DNA from: an uncultured Lachnospiraceae bacterium
Lineage (GTDB): Bacteria; Bacillota; Clostridia; Lachnospirales; Lachnospiraceae
Direction: 5' to 3'
Length of the DNA stretch: 64,000 nt
Assembly (NCBI GenBank): GCA_910589265.1
Contig: CAJUTQ010000004.1
Location: forward strand, 76,179-140,178
Shown here: in pieces, positions 27,025 through 36,021 of the stretch
How the letters are laid out: every line of letters starts with the position of its first letter
Numbering within the stretch: position 1 is the stretch's first letter
Program-made: the position numbers and the translations under genes
Notes under the pieces: generated by a model
What the model was told of the DNA's origin: nothing
The model's input: the letters and a program-made list of their open reading frames with translations, nothing else
The model's database searches: none

Positions 27025-28119
27025 TCAATATAAGACTCCATCATAATAGGCAAGCAGCAATTGAACAACTCGATGATAACTTTTCATTCCGTCTGACACT
27101 CCATTTAAAACCAATGTAGTTTCTGTAAAACTGTTGGAAATCTCATTGATAGTTTTTGTATCAAATAGCTTTTTTTCTTCTATTCTTTTCCAATCTTCTG
27201 CTTTTAGAAAAATATCGTCCCTTTTTACAAGGGGATGGATTGCTGGATGAACTTTCAGCTCTTCCTCATTTCTTATTGTGTTCTTAAAATCTTTTTCTAT
27301 GTAATTGATTACTCCCATATACCCACTGTAGCGGAAAAAAGGTTCTTCTGACTGTACACATGCTAAATAACCAAAAAAGTTAGCCTCGTCTTCATAGATA
27401 AATCCTTTTACATGAGCCAATTCATGGCACATTGTATAGGGTACGTTTACAACATACATTGTTTGATTATAAGTAGCTTCCATAGCAAAGGGAAAATAAT
27501 AACCCATCATATATTGCTGACTTAAAAAATCTGAAAAATAAATTCCTTTTGGGTTAGGGTAATGCCCCTTAAGCCTTTGAAACTCCATTCCCAGCTTACT
27601 CATTTCTATCCTTGCCTGTTCTCCCATATTTCCATCATAGGTCAAATCCCCATTTGAATCTCTTTCCATCTTAAGAGACAAATCATTAAGCTGTAAAACA
27701 ATATAATCCCGTAATTTCCAAAGCTCCTCATCCCCATACTTTCCTTTTCCTGCTAAATAGGTCTCTTCCAAAGTAGAGACATGATATAGCAGAGAACAAT
27801 TTAAGGTCATCACAAGACAGACAATAATAAAGATCCAAGTAAAGCCTCTTAAATAATTTCCTGCCATCACTCTTTTTTTCTTTTTTCCAAATGTATAAAA
27901 AAATATCATAATCCCTGCCATAAAAAGGAGAAAAGCTCCTATGGCAATCATAGCTTCTCCTACAGAAAAAGGCAGAACAGAAGTGAGTCGTCCATATGTT
28001 TTTCCTAGCAGAGGAAAAACATATTGGACATACCAGTCACAGAAGCTTTTGCTGTACCAGCCTAACACATTTAAGATAATTGCAGCAACTGCTAAAATCC
28101 ATTTCATTTTCTTCCTCAT
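27025..28119 (-). CDS. DUF3810 membrane protein with HELAH motif
   Basis: The 364-residue protein has three N-terminal membrane segments (about 5-25, 50-75, 90-112) and an extracytoplasmic domain. A zinc-peptidase-like YTMCHELAHVKGFIYEDEANF lies at about 230-250. This fits DUF3810, a family of putative membrane metallopeptidases common in clostridia. Both histidines and Glu of HExxH are present, with a downstream Glu (EDEA) as possible third ligand. No substrate can be inferred; it stands alone on the minus strand. Confidence 0.85.
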   Translation of the reverse strand: MRKKMKWILAVAAIILNVLGWYSKSFCDWYVQYVFPLLGKTYGRLTSVLPFSVGEAMIAIGAFLLFMAGIMIFFYTFGKKKKRVMAGNYLRGFTWIFIIVCLVMTLNCSLLYHVSTLEETYLAGKGKYGDEELWKLRDYIVLQLNDLSLKMERDSNGDLTYDGNMGEQARIEMSKLGMEFQRLKGHYPNPKGIYFSDFLSQQYMMGYYFPFAMEATYNQTMYVVNVPYTMCHELAHVKGFIYEDEANFFGYLACVQSEEPFFRYSGYMGVINYIEKDFKNTIRNEEELKVHPAIHPLVKRDDIFLKAEDWKRIEEKKLFDTKTINEISNSFTETTLVLNGVSDGMKSYHRVVQLLLAYYDGVLY

Positions 28120-28386
28120 TTCCTTTTCCCCCTTTGTTCAATTTTTTTGGTATTATTTGCTAATTATTTTTATAAAATATTTTTTTATTTAGTACAATTG
28201 TATAAGATTACTATACTTGAATTTCATTATTTTCACAATATTCCTAATACAAAAAGATAAAAATTATCATTTTATTCACAAATAAGACACAACTGGGAAA
28301 TGACAAAATTACTCATTGATTTATCCACAGTGACGTTATATAATTCACATAAATGTGCCTATTCAACATTTAAGGAGGAATATCCT

Positions 28387-28830
28387 ATGATATCACTTTT
28401 AGGAAAATACATTTCCATTCTGCACAGACAAGAGCAGAAGAGTCTTAACGTATCCTTGAAGCAATATGGTCTTGGCTATTCCAGCTATAATTTTCTTTTG
28501 TATATTTCTAGAAACGAAGGCTCCAGCCAAAAGGATATATGCCAGACATTGGCTATTAATGAGGCATTAGCTACAAGAACTATGAAAAAGCTGGAGCAAA
28601 AAGGATATATTATTCGTAAAAAGGAAGAAAATAACCAACGTTCCTATGCCCTTTATTTGACTGAACATGGAAGAGAAATCATTCCAAAGCTCATTGACGC
28701 TGTCTATCAATGGTGGGAAGAGTTAACCTCAGATTTTGATGAAAATCAGTCTTCTCTCCTTATCGCCCAGCTTGAACAAATGACTGAGAAATCTTTAGAA
28801 ATTGCCCAGCATCATTCCTTGCAGTTCTAA
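28387..28830 (+). CDS. MarR-family transcriptional regulator
   Basis: The 147-residue protein has the MarR winged helix (about 32-105: SSYNFLLYISRNEGSSQKDI, INEALATRTMKKLEQKGYII and the wing RKKEENNQRSYALYLT). I start at the ATG at 28387 because AAGGAGG lies 8 nt upstream; the open frame reaches back to 28300 without a ribosome site. It precedes a set of genes that look metal related, which it may control, although it lacks an obvious AdcR-like zinc site. Confidence 0.85.
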   Translation: MISLLGKYISILHRQEQKSLNVSLKQYGLGYSSYNFLLYISRNEGSSQKDICQTLAINEALATRTMKKLEQKGYIIRKKEENNQRSYALYLTEHGREIIPKLIDAVYQWWEELTSDFDENQSSLLIAQLEQMTEKSLEIAQHHSLQF

Positions 28831-28876
28831 AAGTCCCTATGGTATAATATTCCTAACAAATACTACTTGTGTAGAA

Positions 28877-28918
28877 TAAAAATCGGCTTCTATGGTTATA
28901 CTTAGCCGACAGATTTTT
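28877..28918 (+). terminator. hairpin after marR (terminator or attenuator)
   Basis: TCGGCT (28883-28888) pairs with AGCCGA (28904-28909), extended by AAAAA and TTTTT flanks with a small bulge. It may end the marR transcript or attenuate readthrough into the small membrane-protein gene. Confidence 0.45.
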
Positions 28919-28937
28919 AAGAAAAGGAGGAAGCATT

Positions 28938-29147
28938 ATGAGTTTACCAGACTTTGGAAACATGACCCTAATGGGATGGATCGTGCTCATTGCCATAATA
29001 CTCGTCTCCATCATTTCTATTTATGTTGTGGAAGATGAAAAGAAAAAGGGAAGAAAAGTTCCTGGGCATATGTGTGCTGGATGTAAGGAAAACGGCATGG
29101 TACTTAACGCTAAAGAAGTAGAACCAGTTCCCATGGAAGAAGACTAG
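28938..29147 (+). CDS. small membrane protein with CxxC motif
   Basis: The 69-residue protein has one membrane segment (about 12-32) and a short soluble tail with HMCAGCKENG. I do not recognise it as a named family; its layout recalls small FeoB-associated cysteine-rich proteins. It has an AAAGGAGG site and lies 17 bp before a His-rich G3E GTPase, so a role in metal handling is plausible but inferred from position. Confidence 0.65.
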   Translation: MSLPDFGNMTLMGWIVLIAIILVSIISIYVVEDEKKKGRKVPGHMCAGCKENGMVLNAKEVEPVPMEED

Positions 29148-29164
29148 AAAGGTATATACTTATC

Positions 29165-30289
29165 ATGTCAAAGATTAACATTATTTCCGGCTTTTTAGGA
29201 GCCGGCAAAACAACTTTTATTCAAAAGCTTTTAAAGGAAGTATTTACAGGAGAAAAAATTGTCATCATAGAAAATGAATTTGGTGAAATTGGAATTGACG
29301 CAGGATTTTTAAAAAATGCAGGAGTCCAAATTACAGAAATGAATTCTGGATGTATTTGCTGCTCCCTTGTGGGAGACTTTGGCGCCTCCCTAAAGGAAGT
29401 AAAAGAAAAATTCTCACCAGATCGTATTATTATTGAACCCTCTGGTGTTGGAAAACTATCTGACGTCATAAAAGCTGTTCAAAATGTTCAAAATGAAGCG
29501 GAGCTTATATTCGATAGCTCCATGACTGTTGCTGATTCTACAAAATGCAAAATATATATGAAAAATTTTGGAGAATTTTATAACAATCAAATAGAACACG
29601 CAGATACCATTGTATTAAGCCGTACCCAGAACTTATCTCAAGATAAGCTTGAAAAATGTGTTTCTACAATTCGGACAAAAAATAACAAGGCAAGTATTAT
29701 TACAACACCTTGGGAGCAGCTCCAAGGCAGTCACCTTTTAGAAGCTATGGAAAAAGCTTCTTTTGAAGAAAAGACGTTAGCCGAAGAACTTGCCCATTCT
29801 CATCCCAGGGGAAATTGTCCCCAATGTCAAGGGGAACACAATCATGAACATGAACATCATCACGGTTGTGGACACCACCATGAGCATGAACATCATTGCG
29901 GTTGCGGACACCATCACGAGCATGAGCATCACCACGATTGCGGACACCATCACGAGCATGAGCATCACCACGATTGCAGACATCACCATGAGCATGAACA
30001 TCATCATGCAGAAGAAATATTTACGAGCTGGGGACAGGAAACTGTAAAAAAATATTCAAAGGAAGAATTGTCTAAAATTTTGGCCTCTCTTTCAGAAGAG
30101 GATTATGGCATTATCTTGCGGGCGAAAGGTATTTTACCAGATACAGAAGGAAATTGGATGTATTTTGATTTTGTTCCTGGGGAGTACGAAATCCGTCAAG
30201 GCAAACCTGACTATACGGGAAAAATCTGCGTTATTGGCTCTAAGCTTCATACAGATGCTTTAGCAGCATTATTTTCTCTTATTTCATAA
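29165..30289 (+). CDS. G3E-family GTPase (CobW/COG0523) with His-rich metal-binding segment
   Basis: The 374-residue protein has the P-loop GFLGAGKTTF (about 9-18), the metal-binding CICC in SGCICCSL (about 61-68), Walker B-like IIIEPSG and the C-terminal CobW_C region (about 285-374). Residues about 211-281 are a histidine-rich array with 12-residue units (GHHHEHEHHHDC), also holding many cysteines. G3E proteins of this kind act as zinc or other metal chaperones powered by GTP. It lies 21 bp before a second G3E-like gene. Confidence 0.9.
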   Translation: MSKINIISGFLGAGKTTFIQKLLKEVFTGEKIVIIENEFGEIGIDAGFLKNAGVQITEMNSGCICCSLVGDFGASLKEVKEKFSPDRIIIEPSGVGKLSDVIKAVQNVQNEAELIFDSSMTVADSTKCKIYMKNFGEFYNNQIEHADTIVLSRTQNLSQDKLEKCVSTIRTKNNKASIITTPWEQLQGSHLLEAMEKASFEEKTLAEELAHSHPRGNCPQCQGEHNHEHEHHHGCGHHHEHEHHCGCGHHHEHEHHHDCGHHHEHEHHHDCRHHHEHEHHHAEEIFTSWGQETVKKYSKEELSKILASLSEEDYGIILRAKGILPDTEGNWMYFDFVPGEYEIRQGKPDYTGKICVIGSKLHTDALAALFSLIS

Positions 30290-30309
30290 ATTTAGAAAGG
30301 ATCATTTCC

Positions 30310-31248
30310 ATGAAAGAGTTACCCATTTATATTTTGAATGGTTTTTTAGACAGCGGTAAAACTTCTTTTCTTAAAGACACTCTGGACAATGAGGAATTTT
30401 CCCAAGGACAAAATATTTTACTCATTGTCTGTGAGGAAGGGGAAGAAGAGTATGAAGCAGACCTACTGAATCAATACAATATTCATCTGGAAATCGTAGA
30501 CGGCAAAGAGAACTTTACAGTAGATTTTTTTAAGGAAAAAGAGAGACTATATAATCCTGATTGTATTTTGCTGGAATACAATGGAATGTGGCAATTAAAA
30601 GATTTTATGACTATGAAAATGCCAAGGCATTATGTGATCGTTCAAATTATTACTTTGGTAAACTCTTCCACCTTTGAACTATACTTAAATAATATGCGTT
30701 CTCTTATTATGGAACAGTTTAAAACTTCAGACATGGTCATCTTTAACCGTTGTCATGAGGAAACTCCAAAGTCTTCCTATCGTCGAACCGTTAAAGCTGT
30801 CAACTCTAGCGTTCAAATTTTTTTTGAAAACGCTGATGGAAGTGAGGCAAAAGCAGAGGATATCCTTCCCTTTGATTTGGAGGAGGACATCATCCAAATT
30901 GAAGAGGAAGACTTTGGCATCTGGTACGTGGATACTCTAGACTCCCCTGAAAAATATAAAGGAAAAACAGTGAACGTAAAAGGCCAGGCTTTTAAATCCT
31001 CTCATTATCCCCAAGGATGTTTTGCCCTTTTTCGTTCTGCAATGACATGTTGCATTGATGATATTGCCTCCATAGGCTTTCCCATTCGATGCAGTTCTAA
31101 AGATATGCAAATATTCAACCATTTAAAATCTGGCCAGTGGATTCAAGTCACTGCCAAAATTGACCTTGGTCCGGGAGGATTGATGCTTTTAGCAGAGGAA
31201 ATAATTCCTTGTGAAAAAGCTGCCCAAGAGCTTGTTTATTTTAATTAA
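30310..31248 (+). CDS. G3E-like GTPase domain fused to DUF1980/TIGR03943-like C-terminus
   Basis: The 312-residue protein starts like a G3E GTPase (YILNGFLDSGKTSFLKD, P-loop about 9-18), but the CxCC metal motif is missing. The expected region reads VCEEGEEEYEADL. Residues about 205-310 (WYVDTLDSPEKYKGKTVNVK, FALFRSAMTCCIDDIASIGF, and a GQWIQVTAKI strand) resemble the conserved end of TIGR03943/DUF1980 proteins, which are normally separate membrane-linked partners of permease-like YcgR proteins. The fusion links a GTPase-like module to that domain in one chain. It is the last gene of the operon. Confidence 0.75.
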   Translation: MKELPIYILNGFLDSGKTSFLKDTLDNEEFSQGQNILLIVCEEGEEEYEADLLNQYNIHLEIVDGKENFTVDFFKEKERLYNPDCILLEYNGMWQLKDFMTMKMPRHYVIVQIITLVNSSTFELYLNNMRSLIMEQFKTSDMVIFNRCHEETPKSSYRRTVKAVNSSVQIFFENADGSEAKAEDILPFDLEEDIIQIEEEDFGIWYVDTLDSPEKYKGKTVNVKGQAFKSSHYPQGCFALFRSAMTCCIDDIASIGFPIRCSSKDMQIFNHLKSGQWIQVTAKIDLGPGGLMLLAEEIIPCEKAAQELVYFN

Positions 31249-31435
31249 CCCAATGTAAATTACCTAGTTCAGACATAATATGTTGCAAGAATTTCCCTGC
31301 ACGAGAATAGTACAGGAAATAAAGGATAAAAGAGACACTTTTTCTACAAAAGAGTTTTAGAGCTTGACGACTGCCAAAGCACAAATGATTCCCTAGAAAA
31401 ATTATACATGAATCTTTATCTAGAAATAAACGCAT

Positions 31436-32101
31436 CTACTTTTCTCTCTCTTTATCTGTAGGAAGCTTTGGCAAGTTCCAGCGGTAGCGCACTGCTAAAT
31501 AACGAATTCCTATAACAACAGCTCCTGCCCCTGCCATTGCTTCTACATTTCCAATCCTCCTATGAAGAAAGACGCAGACAACTGCCCCTACAATAGAGGC
31601 ACAGGCATAAATGTGTTTTACAAAAATATAAGGTGGAACACCAGCCATCATGTCCCTGAGGAGTCCTCCTCCTACTCCTGTTATTGTTCCAACAAAAACA
31701 AGAAGAAATGCATTTTCCTTATATCCACAGCTTATCCCTGTGTTTACTCCCACTACTGTAAATATAGCCAAGCCTACTGTGTCCATTATAAGCATTGTCT
31801 TATCGTAATGAGACCGAATTCTTCCTTTAAGCAGCTCCCCCTTCCAATAAAATAGCAAAAAGGTTATACTAGAAACAATAATGGCCACCTGGGCATAAAC
31901 AGCATGTATAAATACATTGGGAGGAATTATCCCCAGTATTATATCCCTAATCATCCCCCCTCCGCAGGCAGTGACTACCCCTAAAACACCTACTCCGAAT
32001 ATGTCCATCTTTCTTCCTATCGCTACCATGGCTCCTGAGGAGGCAAAGGCAACTGTGCCTACTAGCTCCATTAGAAAGATAAGGAAACTTTGATAATCCA
32101 T
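31436..32101 (-). CDS. TRIC/UPF0126 family membrane channel
   Basis: The 221-residue protein has about seven membrane segments and two inverted copies of the UPF0126 unit. These carry GTVAFASSGAMVAIGRKMDIFG with GGGMIRDIILG in the first and FTVVGVNTGI with GGGLLRDMMAGVPP in the second. The family forms trimeric cation channels. The 187 bp between it and the preceding convergent gene holds no supported feature. Confidence 0.9.
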   Translation of the reverse strand: MDYQSFLIFLMELVGTVAFASSGAMVAIGRKMDIFGVGVLGVVTACGGGMIRDIILGIIPPNVFIHAVYAQVAIIVSSITFLLFYWKGELLKGRIRSHYDKTMLIMDTVGLAIFTVVGVNTGISCGYKENAFLLVFVGTITGVGGGLLRDMMAGVPPYIFVKHIYACASIVGAVVCVFLHRRIGNVEAMAGAGAVVIGIRYLAVRYRWNLPKLPTDKEREK

Positions 32102-32201
32102 ACTATATACCTATTCCTTCCTGCTTTTCCCAAATTTCTTTTACACTTTCATCATATCACAATTTTTTCCTATATTCCATGTATATACTTTCATTGTCTA
32201 T

Positions 32202-32230
32202 TTGACAAAATTAAGGGCTCCTTATAAAAT
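32202..32230 (+). promoter_or_regulatory. sigma-A promoter of the DUF3783 gene
   Basis: TTGACA (32202-32207) and TAAAAT (32225-32230) are separated by 17 bp, and a ribosome site follows about 42 bp downstream. Confidence 0.65.
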
Positions 32231-32284
32231 AGACATGTACAAAATAAACACTGGATGTTCCAGTCTGTTTTGAAAGGAGTTATT

Positions 32285-32683
32285 TTGAGAGAGACATTAT
32301 TATTTTTTAATTTTCCAGATAAAAAGCAATGGATACGTTTGCAGCAGGCTTTTCTTCCTTTAAAGCTCCGCTTAAAAAAGATTCCAAAGGAAGACTATGA
32401 AAAGCCAGTAGGATATTTGGCAGGTCAAAAAGAGCTTCCTTGCCCTTTAAAAAACTATGAAGGGGATGAACTGGATGCTCCTATGCTTGTCATGGTTGGC
32501 TTAGACCGATTTAGAATGGATGCTGTTCTTTCCTGCCTCAGAAGCCCCGGGATGCCCAAGATTGATTACAAAGCAGTCCTCACTCCTACGAATCAATCCT
32601 GGTCTGTCCTCCAATTATTTGAAGAGCTAAAAAAGGAACACATCCAAATGCATATAAAAAATCCTTCATCAAAAAACTTATAA
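32285..32683 (+). CDS. DUF3783 protein
   Basis: The 132-residue protein ends with the DUF3783 pattern: MLVMVGLDRFRMDAVLSCLR and then YKAVLTPTNQSWSVLQLFEEL. The function of the family is unknown. I place the start at TTG 32285, which has AAAGGAG 6 nt upstream; an ATG at 32255 lies before that ribosome site. Confidence 0.75.
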   Translation: MRETLLFFNFPDKKQWIRLQQAFLPLKLRLKKIPKEDYEKPVGYLAGQKELPCPLKNYEGDELDAPMLVMVGLDRFRMDAVLSCLRSPGMPKIDYKAVLTPTNQSWSVLQLFEELKKEHIQMHIKNPSSKNL

Positions 32684-32805
32684 AGGTTTCTTTTTAAGTA
32701 GCTTATACTCCTCATACCGTCCTTACCTACTAGAGGGAATCATAACTCCATTCCTGTCCAGTTCACTTAATAAACAGTACCACAAACCGGAAAGTGGACT
32801 GCTAA
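32684..32805. other. non-coding junction at left edge of decayed island
   Basis: I see no gene, repeat or strong hairpin here. It marks the change from the DUF3783 gene to the foreign-looking remnant genes to the right. Confidence 0.4.
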
Positions 32806-33015
32806 CGGCATACAACCTTAAGACATCCGTACTCTTTTGTTACCGTGAGTGCTACGATGGCAACATGGATGAACCTTTTTTCAGGGATGCAGTATGGACT
32901 TGGATTTATTTATTTTAAGAGATTTTTGAAAAATTATGATTTGAAAGATTGTTTCGAAATGATAGCATCAGGTAATTACAATTTTGAACAATTAAAAATG
33001 AAGTTGGGAGCATGA
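32806..33015 (+). pseudogene. C-terminal remnant of an unrecognised gene
   Basis: This 69-codon frame opens right after a TAA and has no credible ribosome site. It reads ATMATWMNLFSGMQYGLGF in the middle and ends ASGNYNFEQLKMKLGA. It stops 6 bp before the ATG of the broken MFS gene, the spacing of genes in an operon, so it is probably the tail of a longer gene cut at its left end. I do not recognise the family. Confidence 0.45.
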
Positions 33016-33021
33016 ATATTT

Positions 33022-34238
33022 ATGAAAGATTTATTCGGAAAACCCTTTTTTTAAATAATTATATTTTATACCGTTATGGCAGGCGGATTTCAAGTGATAG
33101 ATCAGTTTTACGGTGCGACATATCTGCTTAAAATGAGTGAACAAGGATTATCCCTTTTTAATATCAGCCTGATTTTAGGGATACTTGATTTAGCAAATGC
33201 AATAGTGGATTATCCGTCAGGCGTCATATCAGACTATATTGGAAGAAAGAAGACTGCAGGGATAGCTTTGATAATATATAGTGCTGGACTTTTGGTGTTT
33301 ACATTGGCAGATAATCTTACTGCATATATAGTGTCTTCGGTTATAATGGCTGTAGGGCTGGCGTTATACAGCGGCTCTCCAGTAGCCTGGTTTTACGATA
33401 TCATGGTTAAATACGACATGATAAGTAAACGTGGGGAGATTATGCCTAAAATGACAATGGTGGTAAGAGGATTTGCAATAGCTGCAAACGGTATATCTTT
33501 TGTGCTGGTTCTTTATTCTGTAAAGTGGCCTTTGTTTTGTGGGGTACTGATCTCTTTCATTATAGGAGTGCTGTATCTGTGTAACTTTGAAGATAATAAG
33601 GGAAAAACGGAGGGGATGAGCTTTGGAAAAACGCTTTTATTGTTTTCGGGAAAATTTCTTAAAGACGGACGAATGAGAATGATCGTTATTTATGACGGAA
33701 TCAGTTATGTCGCAACCGCTTTTTTTATTTTGGAATGGCAGCTGTATTTGGTCAATGAATTCGGACTTCAAAAAAACTATATTGGTTTGGTTTGATTTTG
33801 ATTCTTTTTATGTTCTGCATGATGATTGGCGGGTACATATCTTCCAAATTTGTGGGATTAAAAGATGTTTTTTCAGGTACATACATTGGGAAGGCAGTGA
33901 TGGCGGTTTCCCTTGCAATGATATTTTTTTCTCACAATTTGATTTTGTCTTTGATCAGCATGAGTATATTTGAAATATCATTGTCTATATGCTCTATTAC
34001 GGAGTCGATCTGGGTAAATGATTATATTGAAGCTGATAACAGAGCATCCTTCTATTCAGCGATGTCAGCATCGCTGAAATTATTTGGCTTTATTATTATT
34101 TTGCTGGCAGGGCATGTTGTTGATAGATATGGGTATATTTTTGGATGGAAAGTATGTTTTGTTGCAAATTTCGTATCTGTTCTGGCACTGATGTTCTTTG
34201 TAAAAAGGTATGGAAAAAATAAAGTTGAAGCAAGATAA
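33022..34238 (+). pseudogene. MFS transporter gene broken by a stop codon and a frameshift
   Basis: From an ATG at 33022 the frame reads MKDLFGKPFF, then an in-frame TAA (33052-33054), then continues IIIFYTVMAGGFQVIDQFYG, a normal first membrane segment. The MFS signature DYPSGVISDYIGRKK follows TM2. At about 33790 the frame ends (IGLV stop) and resumes in another frame within GGTTTGGTTTGATTTTG as LILILFMFCMMIGGY to 34238. A single-base loss in the T/G run explains this. Together the pieces give about 400 residues and 12 membrane segments, full MFS length. It is most likely non-functional. Confidence 0.8.
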
Positions 34239-34758
34239 AAAAATACTATTGATTGGAAGTTCAGTATATGAGGACGAGTATCAGGAGACTCTGGAATTTA
34301 TCAGTGAATACAAAAGCATATACCAGATGTATTTTGATAGAGATCAAGTGGAATATGCAAATTTACCATATATAAATGTTGATGGAAGTATCAATTTGAA
34401 TAATTATGATAAATATCATGTTATTGGTAAGAAAGGAACAGATATATATTTTGAACGATGTGCGGATAAAATATATATAGAGACAGGTACTGTTGAGGAC
34501 AAAGTGGCCCAGATTCCCGGGGGAAAGGTCTTTTTTACAATAGATAATTGTTGCAGTATGTTATGGAGTTCTTCTCTGGAGAAAGAAATTTTTATCAGGA
34601 ATGGAAATGCTTTGATCAAAGGAAAAGAATATGTTATCTGCGAATTTGGCATGGGCATAAATGAAAAAAGGTATCTTCTCCCCTTACTTTTTACCCTATC
34701 TCGAAGTTATCAGAGTTACTTTTTTCCTGAACATCTTGATTTTGAATGTATGCTTTGA
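34210..34758 (+). CDS. unknown protein, 3' end replaced by IS200 remnant
   Basis: This 182-codon frame overlaps the end of the MFS gene by 29 bp, suggesting translational coupling in the original operon. Its start (KKILLIGSSVYEDEYQETLE) looks like a nucleotide-fold beta strand, but I recognise no family. From about 34690 onward the frame runs antisense through the tail of the decayed IS200 tnpA, so the last 20 or so residues (through HLDFECML) are not native. Treat it as a truncated gene. Confidence 0.5.
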   Translation: MEKIKLKQDKKILLIGSSVYEDEYQETLEFISEYKSIYQMYFDRDQVEYANLPYINVDGSINLNNYDKYHVIGKKGTDIYFERCADKIYIETGTVEDKVAQIPGGKVFFTIDNCCSMLWSSSLEKEIFIRNGNALIKGKEYVICEFGMGINEKRYLLPLLFTLSRSYQSYFFPEHLDFECML

Positions 34759-35124
34759 TTCGTTCATCCGTCTCATTTTCCGCTGCTTGCCACAAAGTAG
34801 TCTCTTGTCCACAGATGCTGTCCCCAAATTGTTTATTCAACTCCTTATACTCTATCTACAACTTTCTTGATGTGTTCCCTTTTATATATTTCACCAACTT
34901 ACATGCTGACAAATGGAATGGCGCTAATACTAGCAAATGTATATGGTCACTTCCTACATGTCCTGCCAATATTTCCACTTCGTTACTCTGGCAGATCATC
35001 CGAACCAGCTTTCTTGTCCTGATTGCTATCTGTCCCGTATTCACTAGTTTTCTGTATTTTGTTATCCATACAAATGATATTTTATGTCGTATGTGCAATA
35101 GAACCATTTTCTGTAATTTTCCAT
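34691..35124 (-). pseudogene. tnpA: IS200/IS605-type TnpA transposase, degraded
   Basis: An ATG at 35124 with GAGGTG upstream begins MENYRKWFYCTYDIKYHL. The frame then shifts to VWITKYRKLVNTGQIA and AGHVGSDHIHLLVLAP, which holds the HUH-type His pair. After SRKL comes a TAG where family members have Gln. Another shift gives the WGQHLWTRDYFVASSG segment before the end DERIKAYIQNQDVQEK returns in the first frame. At least two frameshifts and one nonsense codon make this Y1 transposase dead. Its presence explains the truncation of the gene to the left. Confidence 0.85.
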
Positions 35125-35139
35125 ATTGTTCACCTCAAG

Positions 35140-35222
35140 TTTTAGTATCTCTATTTTCTTTTTTTCTCAGCTTGAAGCTATGAGGCTGCCCTAAAGGTTT
35201 CGCCTTACGGCAAGGGTTTTAA
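35140..35222 (-). mobile_element. IS200 subterminal end with hairpin
   Basis: Upstream of the decayed tnpA is a GC-rich stretch with GCC-TTAC-GGC and AAACCC/GGGTTT pairs, as expected for the subterminal hairpin of an IS200-type left end. The exact element border is not clear; the ISAs1 remnant begins at about 35224. Confidence 0.5.
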
Positions 35223-35223
35223 C

Positions 35224-35858
35224 CCCATTACACAAACAATAAAAAGCCGCTTGCAATTGATGGGAAAAACCAAAGGGGAAACGATAATAAAAATCAGAAA
35301 GCGAACCATATCGTCATTGCAGCAGATGAGAAAGGATTCGATATGGGGCAGAAACGTGTGGAAGAAAAAACAAACGAAATCAAAGCAATCCCCAAACTGC
35401 TGGACTGCCTGAACATAAAAGGAACCATAATGGCAATGGATGCAATGGGAACGCAGACAGAAAAGGAGAAGACAGAAAAAAGGGGAAACTGGCAAACAAA
35501 TTATATTTCATGGTTAAGCCGAAAAAAAGAGTGGCCAGTGTTAAAGACAATTATCCTGATACATAACGCCGTAATGGGGAAGGCCGGCGAAACAAGTACA
35601 AAAGAAAAGTATTTTATAAGTAGCCTGCCGGAAGGAATTGAGGAAGCGGTGCATGCAGTGCGTGGTCATTGGATAGTAGAAAGTTACCAATGGCATTTGG
35701 ATTTGACGTTTCAGGAGGATGGGAACCATACGATAGAGAAGCAGTCAGCCTATAAATTTATAACATTCATTAGATGTGTGGGTTTGGTTGTGAAACACAT
35801 TTATGCGTTTATTGTGGGATTCTCTACAATTGTTATTGTAGTTCTTTTGATTTCATAG
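35224..35858 (+). pseudogene. ISAs1-family transposase fragment with internal deletion
   Basis: The readable frame goes LAIDGKNQRGNDNKNQKANH, then GFDMGQKRVEEKTNEIKAIP and MAMDAMGTQTEKEKTEKRGN, then jumps to SWLSRKKEWPVLKTI and VRGHWIVESYQWHLDLTFQE. The DDE-type ISAs1 order is kept, but about 80 residues between DAMGTQT and the WL element are missing, as is the N-terminal third. It is a dead transposase remnant lying against the IS200 left end. Confidence 0.8.
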
Positions 35859-35913
35859 TATAATTTAATAACGTGATATTTTATCATCCTAATAGATGGA
35901 CAAAATTTTTGTA

Positions 35914-35987
35914 AGGTAATTTCTACGTTTTTACCTATGAAATGTTAGCTCTGGAAAGCTCATAAGGAAAAAATTTATGAGCTTTCC
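35914..35987 (+). promoter_or_regulatory. paired hairpins in the leader of the peptide-ABC operon
   Basis: AGGTAA and TTACCT form a short hairpin (35914-35936). A perfect 13-bp stem follows: GGAAAGCTCATAA (35953-35965) and its complement (35975-35987) with a 9-nt loop. The second stem ends 34 bp before the binding-protein ATG and is followed by a U-rich tract, so it could attenuate transcription or stabilise the mRNA. Confidence 0.5.
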
Positions 35988-36021
35988 TACAAATATTTTT
36001 ACTAAGAAAGGACTGTAAATA

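Noticed and set aside
29777..30007. Methionine-rich minus-strand frame
   Set aside because: It is the antisense reading of the His/Glu codon array of the G3E GTPase (CAT read as ATG).
31241..31435. 64-codon minus-strand frame beside the TRIC gene
   Set aside because: No ribosome site and no recognisable protein features.
33790..33800. Programmed frameshift in the MFS gene
   Set aside because: There is no clear slippery heptamer with downstream structure, and the gene also has an in-frame stop near its start, so plain decay is the simpler reading.
34746..35183. 145-codon plus-strand frame
   Set aside because: It lies antisense to the degraded IS200 tnpA, which explains the sequence better.
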